A stretch of DNA of 64,000 bases from Chalara sp. BL73 (taxonomy: Eukaryota; Ascomycota; Leotiomycetes; Helotiales): positions 496,001-560,000 of the forward strand of contig CAKJVC010000142.1 of assembly GCA_918026815.1 (NCBI GenBank), given 5' to 3'. The notes beneath the pieces were generated by a model. The model had not been told where the DNA came from. It made no database searches and was given only the letters and a program-made list of their open reading frames with translations. This document shows, in pieces, positions 1 to 13,466 of the stretch (within the stretch, counting starts at the first letter, position 1; every line of letters starts with the position of its first letter). The position numbers were made by a program, and so were the translations under genes.

Positions 1-856
1 CCCCATCCTTTAAGATGATCAAATGACTCGAGCAAAATGACATGCTTTCCATCAACCCAAAAGTCAAAAGAGCGGTGTGCATACGTATATACGAAGCGAA
101 TAAGCTTTCCCTCCATGCTAAAACCACTTATTAACCTTAAATAACGATGTGCAACAAAGGTAATCATGTATCTTTGCTATAGCCTAGGAGCTTAGCTTTG
201 AGCTTGTAGGAAAAGTATAATGTTCGATGTGCAACAAACCTCCGGTTTAGAGTCTGTAAATGATGTTCATACGTTCAGCTACAGCCAGTGGCAATATATT
301 TTCTAAATGACGGAGTACGAGGAAAGACGAGCAACCGAAGTCTGAAACCTTGTGACCATCGGGCTACGGATGACATTCCAGGTAGGAAGTACTGCTCAAG
401 AAAGATATCGTATGGAGAGAAAAACGAAAGTCCTAGGGCAAACCCAGAACTCCCAATAACTGCACGATAGACGACAAGTGGCTCTGTCGAGGAAGGCATT
501 CATTCGTTTGTCATTGGTAAAAGTATTGACTACAATGATGATAAGTTCAAAGATTTCGCCTTTTTCCATCTCCAGGCCGCAAATCGCTCCTCCCCAGCCA
601 TGAAAGTATATCGAAGCGAAGCACCTTCACCCACCTACATGCCTGCCAACTCCTCTCGCTGGAAATGAAATTGGGATATCAATTTAACGAGTTTCTCGCG
701 TCAGAAAAGCAGAGACCCGGAAACAAACGCCGTATCATTTTGCAAGCTCAATTCGCTGAATCCAAGTAACAAGTGCGTCAGTCGTAACGCCTGCCGAATT
801 TTCGACTAGGATGAAGATAAAATACAGTTTTGGGAATCGTAAGTGGAGTTTATGAT
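1..856. other. 3' flank of the LIM-RhoGAP gene, no gene seen
   Basis: No open frame here looks like a protein or joins to one by plausible splice sites. The only structure I see is a 14-bp direct repeat (cgatgtgcaacaaa) at 145-158 and 225-238. The right end is the 3' untranslated region of the minus-strand gene that stops at 857. Confidence 0.6.
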
Positions 857-3800
857 TTATGCTTCACCGAATATCTCGTCACTATTCTCAATGACGAACT
901 CGATGGCATTGTTCTTGGCGTGCATGTCGCTCATTTCGCGCTCTAGGCTAGTATCGCGCATAATGGTAGGCGCAAAAACTACGGCGAGATTCTTTGGTGT
1001 CATCTACACATGTCAGGAAATTTCATTAAAAAGGGTTCAACAAGAGGCTTACGAGGTTCTCTTTCTGTCTGTCTGCTACACGAACAAGATGGAAAACCAA
1101 GAATTCCAAGCAATCGCGATGCCTGGATGGCAACATGTTGAAAGTTTTCCGAAGATGAGCACATCGTTCCCTCTTATTCTCCACAGCTAAACATATATTA
1201 GCACAAGTCAGACAGTTATTGAAAGGCAGAACTCACAAGTTGATTCGAGAACACGATCATATACATCAAACGTTAGTAGTGGGTTTGGCAACTTCCTGAA
1301 GTACTGCTTCAAGACGCTTGTGACAGCCGTAATATCTATTTCAGGATCCGAAATGTCAAAATCTTGGTCTTTGTCAAAACCTTCTTGAATCTGTTTAACT
1401 TGGCCACTGCCGCCGGTCTTTCGGTAAATCCCCTCTGTATCCATGCCACGAAGCTCAACCGCCTCGATGCACTTGATAATCACACTGGGGATATGGCTGT
1501 TCTCGAAATCGGCTCTCTCTACTAGATCAGAGCCGAAGAGTGTAGATGGCTTTTCAGCAGCTGGCATATTTCCGTTCGAAATGGATTTTGGCATGGTGTT
1601 CGATTTCTTGAATAGACCAAATCCTCCTCCAGTTCGTGGATCAGATGTAGCGGACCGAGGTAAGCTTCCTAATTGCGCTCCCGCTGGAGCTTCAACCGGT
1701 GCCATAGTCATATTGTATGGCATGCCAATGCTATCTCCAGTCTGCCCCTGCCACTGTGGATTGCGTTCTTGTTGTACAGATGCAAAAGCACCCTTGAAGC
1801 CTTTAGTGACATTCTTGGCAACAGTTTGCCCTCCCTTCTTCCAGAACTTTTTCGCCTGTCCTTTGCGGATATTGACGACATGTGGGGCTGATAGCACAGT
1901 GGCAGGATCCATTGCAGAATCTTGATCCATTGACTGTGGATAGCTACCGACGGATACAGATCCAAATGCAGTCGTGCTATTGGATGTACGGAGGCTGGCA
2001 TCATCCATTTGAATAGATGCACTAGATTTATCCTTACTGTGATGAGTATAAATACCTAAACCATTCAAAGGAGGTCTTGGACTCTCCACCGTGTTTCCAC
2101 TTTGTGCTTTGAATCGCTCCTGAATCTGGTGAGTCAGATCGTTATTCATATCTGCTAGTTGTGCGTTCTTTGATGACAGTTGCTCAAACTCAATCAATGC
2201 ACGATCCCGGTCGGCCATAACTCGATTCTTCTCCTCAAGAAGCTCATTTCGGGTGTCAAATAATGACTCTATTTCAGCAGTCATTCCTTGTTTAAGTCGC
2301 TCTATCTTCTGCAAGAATTCCTTGACGGCAGAATCTTCCAGATCCGCGACGTTCATCGGTTGCTTAGAATCCTTCGCCCTCTCTACGTAACCGGCCAGCA
2401 CCTCGATCTGTCGAATCATGATCTCAGTTTGCGAGTCTAGAAGTGAGACAGTCTTTCTTCGCTCAATCAATTTCTTGTTCAAAGTCTTGAGATCCTTCTC
2501 ACTTGAAAACTGGCGTTCAAGCTCAGCGACTCTTTGTTCAGAGTTTCGAAGTTGCCTGCGAAGCAAAGCTGGATCATCGCCTGATGATGGAGAATGTATA
2601 GATATCGGGCTGCTAATGTCTCGAGCTGAAATATTCGAATCTTCTACAATTGGGGTCTTCGGCCAACGTGGTGACTGTGCAGTGCGAGCTGTTGTTTCAC
2701 TTACACTACGGCCATGGCCCACCTGGCGAGCCACAGTGCTTGATTCGCTCGCAGTCCTCCCATGGCGCACGGCATTTGACACGCGCCGTAAAATAGATTG
2801 CGAGCTTTCGTCTGTGTTGCCCAAAATCCGTGCCATATCTTCATCCATTGTGAAATCTCCACCGGCGCTCCATCTCGGTAGCTTGGGAGAGATAGGTGGT
2901 CCATTTCCTGAAGGTGATTCCTGTGGGTAGTAAGGACTAGGTGCTGGCTGAGTGACATGCGAGTTGATTGTTGGTCTGGGAGGTGCAGCCCTTGGGGCCA
3001 TATATGAGTCGCTAAGCTGCTGTTGAGGGCCAGCCGGACGTGTAGGAGCACGAAGAGGGGGAGCCATGTCTTCACTCAGCGGCATTTGATGCAAGGGTGC
3101 AGATATTGTCTTGCCATTGACGGTAGGGGTGAGCGCTGGCGTATCGGAAGAAGAGGCTGAGGAGTACGATGTGTCTGGCGATGAAGAGCTTATCGAACTC
3201 ATCGTGGTACTCTTATTGATTGCGGTTCCAACCTCTTTACGAGGTATTGACTTGGTCGCGCCACCAGAATCATTCCTGGTAGGTGGCTGCGATGTGGTCG
3301 ATTCGAAGGACGGCCTGTCGTCATCCCGTATTCTTGAATCCTGTGAAGAACGAGATGTTATCTTATCTGCTCCTAGCAATGGTTTTGGTGACTCTGATCG
3401 CTGTATGGGGGCTGGCGCATCCTTGCGTGGAGGTATATAACTGGTGGAGTGATAACCACCAGAGTTTGACCTTGATGTGTCGCTAGTAGCTCTATCAGTA
3501 GACTCGTCCCTCGAGGTTCCAGCCCTCTTTCCTTTGGGTACATCTCCCAACCTGAACTTCTCGCTAGACCCTTGGCTCTTATTCCCGTTCGTGGGTGGGT
3601 TAGCATGCTGTACACGAGTATCATCGTTCGTCACAGCTGATGCGGACTTCGAAGTCGACTTCCCTCCAGCTTGTGCCTTCCGTATACTTTCCTTGATCTG
3701 TGCGGTCTCTGCTTCCGAAGGCTGTCGGCCCTTGTCTTGAAATGCAATATGTGGTGTTGATGAGGATGAGCTTGGCTCCCTGGACTTTGGCTCGGTTCTG

Positions 3801-4920
3801 GGCTGTGACTTGCTGCCAAAGTAATCCTTCTCAGGTGCCTTATTCTCCTTATTTTTCTTCGAAGGATCGACCCATGTCTCAGACGTCGACCTCGGAGTTA
3901 TGGAAGGCGCCGGGCTTGGATCCAAGGCAAGGGGGATGAAAAAGCTTTCCCCATCTACACCATTAACATCGGAAACTTGAGAAATTTGTGAATGTCGATT
4001 ATTCCTGTAAGTGGTAGTTGGCAAAGTCAAGCCATCTTTGGACTGACCCTCAGTCAAGGATGGATCTCGCTCAGGAGACTCGCGTGGTCTCCTCGAACTA
4101 CTTCTCGAGGATGAATCGTTTGTCTGGGTCTGTCGGGGTCGAGGAGATAGCTCCGTTGGAGTATCGGTATCCACTGATGGAGGGTGATCTGGTGAAAAGG
4201 CACTCTGTAGAACAGCATTCGGAGGAAGTGCTGGCAAGGACTTATCTACCAGCATTGGCGACTGGTCATCTTTTTTTAGCTTCGCATTCGCCGCGGCCCT
4301 TGATTTTTTCCTTCTCCGAGCCATCAAAGACTCATGACAGCTCATGCAAAATATTCCTTGTGATGTTCGAGCATATCTTAAATTTTCGATCTTCCGCTTG
4401 CAATTCCTACATCGGAAACACGTTGCGCAAAAGGCTTGATCACCTGTTAGGATAGCAAGGTCTTCAATCTTGTTGCCACAAGCGCTACAGCTATATGTAC
4501 AATTGTTGCAGATGAGGGATCCATCGCCGAGGAGTAGGAGGTTCGCATCTGAGTCGAGTAACGTTCCACAAGTATTACATCGAAAACAGTTTAGATGCCA
4601 TCTATTGCCAGCTATGTATTGTTAGTCTTTCTGCCATGCAAACCCGTCTGGCCTATGAATCTTCCAGACCAACGGGGTATCAAAATGAAGTATGTTGACA
4701 TTTTCTGGGAAGAGGCTGGACATCGAATCGTGATCCTTTGTAATGAAACACATACCAAGTTCGAAAGCTTTGCCCTCCTCTAGTATCTATCGACTTTGGT
4801 TAGAACGGAGTGCAATCGCCGCCGCACTGATGGACTTACATCTCCGCAGCCTTTGCACGGATATGCTACGTCGTCTCCATCCATGGGTGAGTCCAAATAA
4901 TCGGCCGCCGGCGACTCCAT
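857..4920 (-). CDS. rga1: LIM-domain Rho GTPase-activating protein (Rga1-like), 5 exons, 1255 aa
   Basis: Exons 4920-4840, 4756-4726 region as 4786-4756, 4611-1237, 1186-1053 and 1003-857 join in frame across GT-AG introns of 53, 144, 50 and 49 nt. Residues 22-75 form a LIM zinc domain (C22, C25, H43, C46, C49, C52, C72, C75). Residues 79-130 form a second LIM with Cys at position 99 in place of the usual His. A Ser/Pro-rich linker and a coiled coil (about 700-870) lead to a RhoGAP domain from about 1062 to the end, with the arginine finger in GIYRKTGG (R1101). This is the layout of yeast Rga1/Rga2, which switch off Cdc42/Rho at polarity sites; that role is inferred by family. The start is set by an in-frame TAG nine bases upstream of the ATG. 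The large exon alone would miss both LIM domains. Confidence 0.93.
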
Positions 4921-5460
4921 GTTGGACTACGATCAAGCTATTCACAATGATCTGTGGAGCCTGGATATCTACCAAAACGCTTCCTCCAGCGATAGATCGC
5001 CTGGATGCTGGATCAGGACATGAATTGGCAGATTCTTGAGGTCGTTAATGTTCGAAACGCACGCCGGCACGCCGAGCTGGTAGGAGAATTGAGTACACGC
5101 AATTCGCAGGGTTCAGTAGTGTGGAGGCAGATCTTCTAGTTAGTAATTAATAGAGTGGAGAGACACGGGCTGCCCCCGATAAGTTGAATTTCTCATACAG
5201 AGATCACCGGCGACGCAGCAATCAACAATGGTACTGCACGGCCAGGACCGACGATTGTCAGATGTTGGTGGTTGACCAGCGACACAGAAACAGAAAGCCC
5301 ACACAAAGGTTATGAGAGGCTGCGGTCGTCAGAGGCCACAGCAAGGAACAATAGCACGAAGGTAATTTTGGGTTTGGGGTGGATGAGGATTCAGAGCAGG
5401 GGGGGTAAAAGTAAAAAGACATTCCATACAGTGGAGACCAGCCAAGAGTTCACTCCGTTG

Positions 5461-5491
<31 letters not shown>

Positions 5492-7773
5492 CCAGTAGCC
5501 TGAGTGCGTCGTTATTATTGACTGCATCCACTACCAGCACTATTACGCTACACATGGCACCATCCCTTCAGCACTAAGAATAACAACAATAATAATCACC
5601 ATACATTTGAATGTCCTAGAATCATCTATCTCTCAGCTCTTTGCCTATCATGTCCCCCCTCGATTGTGGTGATTGTGTACCGTCAAACTCAGCGCCGAGA
5701 AATATACTGGGTATTAAGAGAATGTTGGCATCGGGCTGCACAGATGAAAAAAAGGGACAGGCTGCTTTCTGGACTCTGCATCAAGCTACTGCAAAAAATT
5801 CCTTCAAGTTCCTACAACACAATAGCCTAAGGGGAGAGGGTAGTGTATTTAGACCAACCCGCCCTACCGACTCTCTTTCACGACATCAACGGTTAGCATT
5901 TCATGGGTGAAAATTTGTTGTATCGGATGAGGAGTATTGGTGTCCACATTTCTTGTTGTTTCAGATTAATGGAGCTGGCCAAGCAGCAGCCAGAACAATC
6001 TGACGACAAACAGTATTGGTACGTGGAAGTCCGGAACATCCAGAAGTCCCTTCATCTCGAAGCTTTTTTTTATGCCAGCAGCCCTGCAACAGATAGGCAT
6101 AATTATTCCACGACAGCCCCTATGATCTTTGTGCACAATAGATCATTCTCGTCGACATGTACTTGACATGGGCGGGTTCACCAACAAGACTTAGCTCAGA
6201 GGCTGCCGTCTCTAAACGCCACTTTTGAGACAATGCAAAGATTGCGGAGAATTCACCTCCAGGTCCGCACCATTTGGGAACGATTTGACAGCAAGTCAGC
6301 GTGCGGAGCCAAGAATCGTGTTCTTCGTATCACAAGATTGCACATGGAGACAGATGCGTACAATTTTTTTGTCCTCACGTCGGAGATTTCTTGACATACC
6401 CAAACTACTTTCTCGCAACCCCAAAAAAAGCTATGCTGGAGAGCTGCTTAATGGGGTCATACGCCGATGTTCCTGTTGCGAGCCTTACCTTGCTGTGCTG
6501 TACCTGAAGCGGGAGCCCTAACGGGCCTGCGTACGGACGAGGAAGGCCAAACAAAATGTTCAATCTTGTTGGAAACAAAGGCCCCCATTCTGGCTGATAT
6601 GATGAAACATGAAATAACCGCCGGTAGGAACAATAGGCGATGTTAATCTTCGCCTCTCTCGTTTAAACAAGAAAGAAGCCACATATCATCGAATGAAGGA
6701 ATTGTTTGATATAAAATTCCCAGTGTCAATCCTTCCAGCTGATCTCAAGGATCTGAAAGGGTGTTTCAGGAGGCTGTGTGGATCCTGTCGTCACCTACTG
6801 TTTCCAATCTGACTGCCATCCAAAGATGCATTTATTGTATCATGACAGCTCGCCTCCTTTGATCTGTCTGAAGCTATAGCCAGCCCCCGGCCAGTACGTA
6901 CAGCACAGCTCAACAATGTGCGGTTCTAGCGCTGCTACCATATTATTTTTCAGCGGCGCGAAGTAACTCTCCAATATCGTTTTCCCCCACCAAATAAACG
7001 CCAAGCACAAAATTGGGACCTGAAAAAGCCCCTGAATATGCATGAAATGCGCCACATGGTCGATCCCTTCGCTCTCCGGTTAGATCGACATTCGAGCAAA
7101 TTTTGATCACGTGGGCGCTCTATAACCCATAGACTTTTGTGAGCCTAGTACCCATAATAACTTTTGGGGGAAAGTCTAAAGTGCTATCAGAAACAATTGC
7201 TCCCAAATCCCATAACGCGGTGCTAGCCCTGAGAGAATAAGTTACTACAGGCCTAATTGAACTCTCTCCCGCATTAGGCGACCCCTTTTTTAAGATCAGC
7301 GGTTGCTTCATATTAATTCACTTCCCTCAGGATCCTGTGCGTATCATATCAATGATTTAAAAACCGTTACACGTAGAGAATCCTCCTCCCAGTAGGGCAG
7401 AATGGAATTTGTGAGGAAGGTACCAGTGGTAAGCTACATTTGGGTGACCCTGACAGGGTTTTGGGTACGAATTAAACTTTACCATTGACCGGATCTACGG
7501 GACAAGCTGGTTGGCTACTATTGCTATCCCGTAGAAAACCAGTCCAACAAGTATGTGATCAGATCAAGATAAACTTTGTAAATTAAACTATACAGATCTC
7601 AAGGATCACTAAAGGTATGCCCATCACGTTAAACTCATCACCCGCCTGAACTCGTGTCCAAGAAGATACACTATGTACTCGTACACATTTACTTGTTATC
7701 GATCATAACTCCTGAACGCCTTCGCTCAGTAATCACCATCACCACAACGCCACCTTTGCCTCAGTGGCACATA
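4921..7773. other. Upstream region of the LIM-RhoGAP gene and 3' flank of stu1
   Basis: About 2.85 kb without a supportable gene. Short open frames on both strands lack recognisable domains, and their codon content looks random. The part next to 4920 is probably leader and promoter of the minus-strand RhoGAP gene. A perfect (GA)14 dinucleotide tract is at 5464-5491. Confidence 0.6.
5464..5491. repeat. (GA)14 microsatellite
   Basis: An uninterrupted GA dinucleotide run of 28 bases in the presumed 5' region of the LIM-RhoGAP gene; pyrimidine-rich on that gene's coding strand. Confidence 0.95.
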
Positions 7774-10700
7774 TTATGCAACGCTAGCAGCAGCTTCTCT
7801 CGCCTCGTTCTGGCGTTTAGCGGTATAATAAGTGATCAAGTTGCGTGGCGTATCCTTCAATCCATCTAGCACAGCCCAAAACGTCGTTTCTCCAATTCTT
7901 GAGTGTAGACTGACGCACAATTGTACGGCGTCCATACGCACACCTGAATCTGAGCTATCGAGGCATCTTGCAGCCAACTTTCCTATTGCCTCCGCTTCTG
8001 CTTCGGACGGTAAGAAGTCTTTCTTAACGTCGATCAACTCCTTGAGCACATGAAGGCCCATGCTCAGCGTTCTGCACCCTTCAGTGGTGAACTTCGTGCC
8101 TTCCAGATTAGCAGTGATGCTACTAGCAGTTTGTCTTGGTTCGGAGAGCGTGACCAGCTCATCTGCCAGCAACTCCATTCCACTGACAATATGCGTGCGA
8201 GAATCATAAGTGCTTCGAGCGGCTATGAGAGATTCTAACCCTTTAGAAACATATCCGCGGAATGTGTCCCGGTCTTTCTTGTACATGAGGTTAATAGTGG
8301 TAAGGATCTGCGCCTTAACATCTTTCACCTTGTCTGGTGCAAGCGAAGGCAGTGACGCCTCGAGGTATGCAAATAGGCCTAGAATCAAGGAATCAAATTT
8401 ATCATCGTTCCAAGCAGCCTTGTTTTCTCTTATCAGAGCTTGAAGTTTCCGGAACCCGTGGACATCAAGGGACTTGGCTTTGATTTTAGAGATACCACTG
8501 TCGAGTAATCGAGAGTTTTGCTTCTGTTGCTCAGGGGTCACGGGTGGAGCCTTATCAGATGCCTTCGTACTATTCAAGATCAAGTTGGCAGTGTCTTCAT
8601 TCACAGGAAGCTCTTCAAGTACTGGTACAGTAAACACTGGCCGGGGTGTAGTTGAGTCGCCTGTACTCGAAAATGGGTCCTCATAGACTTTCAGAGACTT
8701 CGCTGGCGTGACGATCTCATCGTCGTCAGAAGACTCGATTGTTAGTGGCATTTTTGGAGCTGGCGATTCCCGTAATCCAGAAATCTTCGGTACCACCATG
8801 GTAAGCTCCTCATCCGCTTTTGAAGGACTTGAAGCTTGTAGATTTGCCATAGACTTTGCCTTCCCAGGACTTGGTCGTGGTGACGGCGCAACTCGATTGA
8901 TGGTACTTTTTGAAGGACTGTTCTTCTGAGGACTGTTGTGACTGGACTGGCTGGCATGGCTAGAGTGGCTCGTATTAGGTCTCGGATATATTTTCTTTTG
9001 TGCACTCGTGCTACTTGCACTGGGCGTTCTGGCTTTCAAAGGCCGAGAGGCCGAAGGGCTTGTGCTATCACTATTACTGGGAGCGTGGCCTGGACGTCTA
9101 ACTGAGTAAGGCCCTGCTGTAGCAGGACGTGTAATTTCTGGCTTGGGGCGGAACTTCGTTGGCCTCATTGGTGCAACCGAAAGGCCACCATGAGTAACTG
9201 CTGTAGCGTCTGGTCGTGCTCTAACTGGAGGATCAGAAGCTGTTGCTACTGAGGATGTCGAGGAAGATGACACGCTTCGCACCGGTGAGAAACTCGACAT
9301 TGCAGAGCCGGGCCGCGGTGGCAGATTCTTGTTTGCCAGAGCTGCTTTCTTCTGTGCCATCATTGTCTCTTTCAATGATGGCTTTGGGGGCCCAGTTGTG
9401 CTCTTGGAGAATCCCAAGCCAGGACGAGCGGCACCAGCAGTTTCCGGCTTTTTCGGCGAATTTGGGTTATCAGGTGCATTTTCAAGCAACCGTTGTTGGG
9501 TACCGTCGAGAGTGGCCATGATTCTAAGAACTTCAGTAAGGCTTATCAAGGACAGTATTTGATAGAAACTTACGCCTCGGCTTTTCCAGGCCAAATCTGA
9601 GCGAAAGCCCAATATGTCGATCTCATATTCTCTCTCACACCGGGATTAGCGTCAGCAAGTCCTTTTTTGATACACTTCTCTATCAAATCAAGCCCGCCAG
9701 AGTGCTCAATATGGCTCTTATGGTGTGCTTCTTTTTTCAGCAGTGTTTTTAACCACGCAGTGGCGTAAGTCCTGGGCTGCACATTCTTATCTTGACAAGC
9801 TGCCCAGATGTGTTGCATGATCCGAACATTGTACGATACTCTACTGATAATGGTATCCACAGTCACATTTCCGCTCTGAGAGGCGATTTTTTTGGTGCCG
9901 CCGCAAAGTTTGATCAAGTTCTGTAATAGAATCTCCACCATGTTATCCATGCCTGGGCCGGAAGTCCTAACGATTTCTTGGATCACACTACAACCTTCTT
10001 TGGACAAACTCGTTCTCAGAGAGTTTATAGCTTTTAAAATACCATCCAGAAGGCTCTTTATGCCGACGAGAAAAGCGTCATGGAAATCGCTTGGGGCATT
10101 GCCAGCGTTAAGTCTCCGTAATTTGGTGCAGCTCTGTTCTCGCTTTAACCAGTTTGCCTCCGATTCCTTCCCGTCAAACCAAGGATGCATGTCTTTGAAA
10201 AGCTCATCTAATTCTCTTTGGGTGTTGACATATGAGGGCTCGACCTGCTCCACCTTTGCCTCCATTACCGGGGTTGAAGGTCGGACACTTGATATGGAAG
10301 TTACACTATTTCCTAGACGTGGCCGTACAGGTGCTTCTATGGTTTCTGGCTCAGGCTCTGGTGGCGCTCCTGGTCCCAGTCGCGATGTGATGGCGGAAAC
10401 AATGGCCGGGCGGACATTGAAATTCTTCAATTGCTTCTTCAAATCCGACTTTGCGGCATTAGGCGCATTCCTGGGATATGTTAGAAGTTGGGAATAATCG
10501 ATCTATTAAAAGACGTACTGGAACAGCGCGATCACTGAGTTCCGTGCGGTATCTCTGACCATGCCATCCGCATCTTCCAGTAATTCCATCAATGTAGTTA
10601 CAAAGCTCTTGAATGGCATTGCATTATCTTGGTGCATCTGCGGGTTAAGTCAGTAGATGCTAAAATTTGTGCTCCCTGGGTGCAATACCTGGACAACCCA

Positions 10701-11153
10701 ATTCATTGATGCTTCCTTCATTCTTGAATTCTTGCCAACCAAGCCAGCATTTTTAACGATCTTCTCTACATCCACTGGTGCATGTTTCCAGAATGTGGTC
10801 AAGCATTGTGCAGCCAGCTGTCTATACTTCTCTTTTTGGTCGCCCATTTTCTCCATGACTAGTGGTAAGGTCCTAGCAGCCTCTTTCACGATATGTTTCG
10901 GTTCCTGGCGAGATAACCTCGTGAGAAGATGATTGAGTGTAGAGAAGCCGGCATTTGTCAAGGCAGCATGCGATGTTGACATCGCCATGCGCGTGGCTTC
11001 AAAGAGGAGGGGTACGCAGCCATCGGGGACATTATTCTGTTTGATCCCAGATTTGATATTGTTGATCTGGTGTACTTTCGCATCTACTGACGCATCCGTC
11101 CGTAATATCGCAGACAAGTTTGCGACTTGCTCTTCGGTGATTTTTTCACCCAT
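7774..11153 (-). CDS. stu1: CLASP-family microtubule-stabilising protein Stu1, 4 exons, 1076 aa
   Basis: Exons 11153-10689, 10637-10519, 10470-9574 and 9523-7774 join in frame across introns of 51, 48 and 50 nt, each with a GT donor and AG acceptor. The N-terminal half is an all-helical TOG/CLASP array (for example ASVDAKVHQINNIKSG near residue 20). A Ser/Pro/Lys-rich basic linker rich in SPSK/SPRPSPGK motifs follows, typical of microtubule-binding regions. A further helical HEAT/TOG-like block forms the last 250 residues. CLASP proteins bind tubulin and promote spindle microtubule rescue; fungal Stu1 acts at kinetochores and spindle midzone. The ATG at 11153 is chosen because the protein begins in the TOG; a few in-frame residues lie upstream without a Met. 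A GTAAGT site further upstream (about 11309) may be a 5'UTR intron. Confidence 0.9.
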
Positions 11154-11742
11154 CGTTGGGAGGGGAACAGAAACGTCCTCGGTGCCTCTATTGAACGAAA
11201 GTTAATATGTAACGCGAGGGATTTATGTGACGAACTATGTCGATGGGACGAGTACGGAGAGAAAGATCATCAACAAAAGAAAAGACTATGAAGAGAAGGA
11301 TGCTCTACTTACAAAAGAATTCGGCTGCCTGGAAAGTACAGAATCCGACTGAGCAAATCTTGTTGTTATGTTTCTACCTGCCTGGGATTTGTTTACTTGA
11401 TTGAAATCAGACCGCGCTAACAATTTAAAGTTCAGGGCATGGTACATATTCACCCCTGTCGGCCAACACTGTAAACCCCACACCACATGACAGGCGAGGC
11501 TCTGAACCTCAGCCTTTCGACTCTCTTGTGCTGCGTTCTATCCTCAACTTGCAATCTGTTAATATTATTGTTATACCTCTGTGTATCATCCTTCACATTC
11601 ATTGAATTTGGGGTTTGGCCCCAAGCTGAACATATTTTCCTGCTACAAACTCAGCTCTTAGTCTGTGCCCCGCCCGTAAACTTTGGTCATTTGCCGGGTC
11701 ACATACGCCTCAGAAGGAAACTTGAAGATAGAGCACTACACA
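11154..11742. promoter_or_regulatory. Divergent promoter region between stu1 and the metallopeptidase gene
   Basis: About 590 bp separate two divergently oriented start codons. It should hold both promoters. A GTAAGT near 11309 on the minus strand and AG sites near the stu1 ATG suggest a leader intron, but I cannot fix its ends. Confidence 0.5.
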
Positions 11743-12687
11743 ATGGCTGCCGCTTCAGAAACGACTCCAACTCCATCAGTGTTTATATTGCCTATATCAG
11801 CACGCGATTCGGAACCTGTCCCTACTCCCACTCCTCCTTCGAATGACTCCCCATTACATACTCCGTCTTCCTTTAGTACACAGAGCCAGCACTCTTTTCC
11901 ACTGCCTAAGCTCCGACTTGAGATTCGCGACCTTAACCATGAGGGAACTGAAGTATTTTTGACTGCTGTTGTAGCCTCAAAGGCTCTTGCGACCTCTGTA
12001 CAAAGTGTGCTATCTCTTCTATATAAATCCCCAGATGACCGGACGACAACAGTGCCATCTACACGCTCGGTCACTCTTATACTACGCTCAATGTCCGGAG
12101 TAGCATATACAACTGGCAGTGAACTCGACTCCGAGCATAAAGAGATACACTTCTCTCTAGACTACATCCGCAATTCAATTACAGCTTCACGAGCAACACA
12201 TGAGATAATGGGTGTCTTGACCCATGAGATGGTACATTGTTATCAGTATAACGCAATTGGTACTTGCCCCGGTGGCCTTATTGAGGGTATCGCAGACTGG
12301 GTCCGCCTGAATTGTGATCTGAGCCCTCCACATTGGAAACGGGATGAAGGCGGGAAATGGGATGCCGGGTATCAACATACGGGATACTTTTTGGACTATT
12401 TAGAAAAACGTTTTGGTGAAGGTCTCATCAGAAGAATGAACGACAAACTTAGAAACGAGAAGTATGAGGAGAAGCGATTTTGGACTGGGCTTTGTGGCAG
12501 GCCCGTTGATCAACTTTGGGGAGACTATCAAGAAAAGCTTCACGCGGATACCAGAAGGGTTGAGGAAGAAGATTGTGTGATAGTTGAGAGAGCTGAAGCT
12601 CTTACCTTAGAGGATGGGCCACCGGAGCCGACAGCAACTAAGAAGGATACCGCTGAAGAGCCTAAACCACCACCTGGTGTTAACTAA
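11743..12687 (+). CDS. Basic secretory protein (BSP)-type putative metallopeptidase, 314 aa
   Basis: A single exon. Residues 52-250 match the plant/fungal basic secretory protein family (peptidase of plants and bacteria). The zinc-site motif HEMVH is at 161-165, followed by CYQYNAIGTCPGGLIEGIADWVRL, where the Gly-rich segment and E181 are family hallmarks. The tail from about 285 is acidic and Pro-rich. The second ATG of the open frame is taken as start (context ACACAATGGC); an upstream in-frame ATG at 11683 would add 20 residues. The N-terminus is Thr/Pro-rich and shows no hydrophobic signal peptide, so despite the family name the product looks intracellular. Peptidase activity is a family prediction; no substrate is suggested by its neighbours. 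Confidence 0.85.
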   Translation: MAAASETTPTPSVFILPISARDSEPVPTPTPPSNDSPLHTPSSFSTQSQHSFPLPKLRLEIRDLNHEGTEVFLTAVVASKALATSVQSVLSLLYKSPDDRTTTVPSTRSVTLILRSMSGVAYTTGSELDSEHKEIHFSLDYIRNSITASRATHEIMGVLTHEMVHCYQYNAIGTCPGGLIEGIADWVRLNCDLSPPHWKRDEGGKWDAGYQHTGYFLDYLEKRFGEGLIRRMNDKLRNEKYEEKRFWTGLCGRPVDQLWGDYQEKLHADTRRVEEEDCVIVERAEALTLEDGPPEPTATKKDTAEEPKPPPGVN

Positions 12688-13466
12688 TCTTATGGCATAT
12701 AATGAACCTATTTCAACACCAAAATTAGATCAGCCCAACTCCTCATAAGTCTCCACTGATTCCGGATCTTATTTGCAGGCCACTAAGACATTCCCTTGGA
12801 GAGACGCAAAGGGCATTTCGAGGTGGGGACAATAGGCTTCGATGCGAGCAACATAGGACACGCAAAACCATTATGATGTTGAAGTGGGATCATGGTTCAG
12901 CGTCCCTTATACCTTGTGTTCTTGAGGACGCACCAAACCTATATTCTTCTGCTCAAGCGTTGTGCAAGAATATAGTATTTCAAACAGCCAATGTGCCTAA
13001 AATGCAAAGTCCTTGGCCTGTGTATTTCTTGTATATTCGCACAGAGAAAGCTGTGATCCATGTACGAAGTTCCGATTCCTTCAATCCGTGAAATATATAG
13101 TAAATAAATTAAGATGAGTTGGTAAATGCAATGGGAACTGAACATGGCGCCATCACTCTACTTATACTATGGCCTCTCTTCTTTTGGTGTGTAGGTCCTT
13201 CTCAACGTATCAGAACGCAGAGTATCTTCGACAACTGTAGTTCCTACAGTTCAAAAGGCAATATTTCCCTTACGAGTTGTGACCTATCTAACTGACGCTT
13301 ACTACTGGCTATTCTTATGATTAACTAAATCTAAAATCCTATTTTTAGTAATATCCAATTGCACAATATTATGCAACGGTTAGGGTGCTGAATCGTCCGT
13401 CATGTTCAAACCCGTGGGCAATTGCTCTTCCGTCGGCCATGAACCGCGTATACTTTAACATAAACA
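12688..13466. other. Convergent 3' region, no gene seen
   Basis: AT-rich sequence between the converging metallopeptidase and mtc6 genes. Short frames on both strands have no recognisable content. It presumably holds both 3' untranslated regions. Confidence 0.6.

Noticed and set aside
4743..5039. 98-codon plus-strand frame overlapping the start of the LIM-RhoGAP gene
   Set aside because: It lies antisense to exons 1 and 2, which encode conserved LIM cysteines, so it is a shadow.
13370..13440. tRNA-like B-box match (GTTCAAACC) near 13401
   Set aside because: The surrounding sequence does not form a T-arm stem or cloverleaf.
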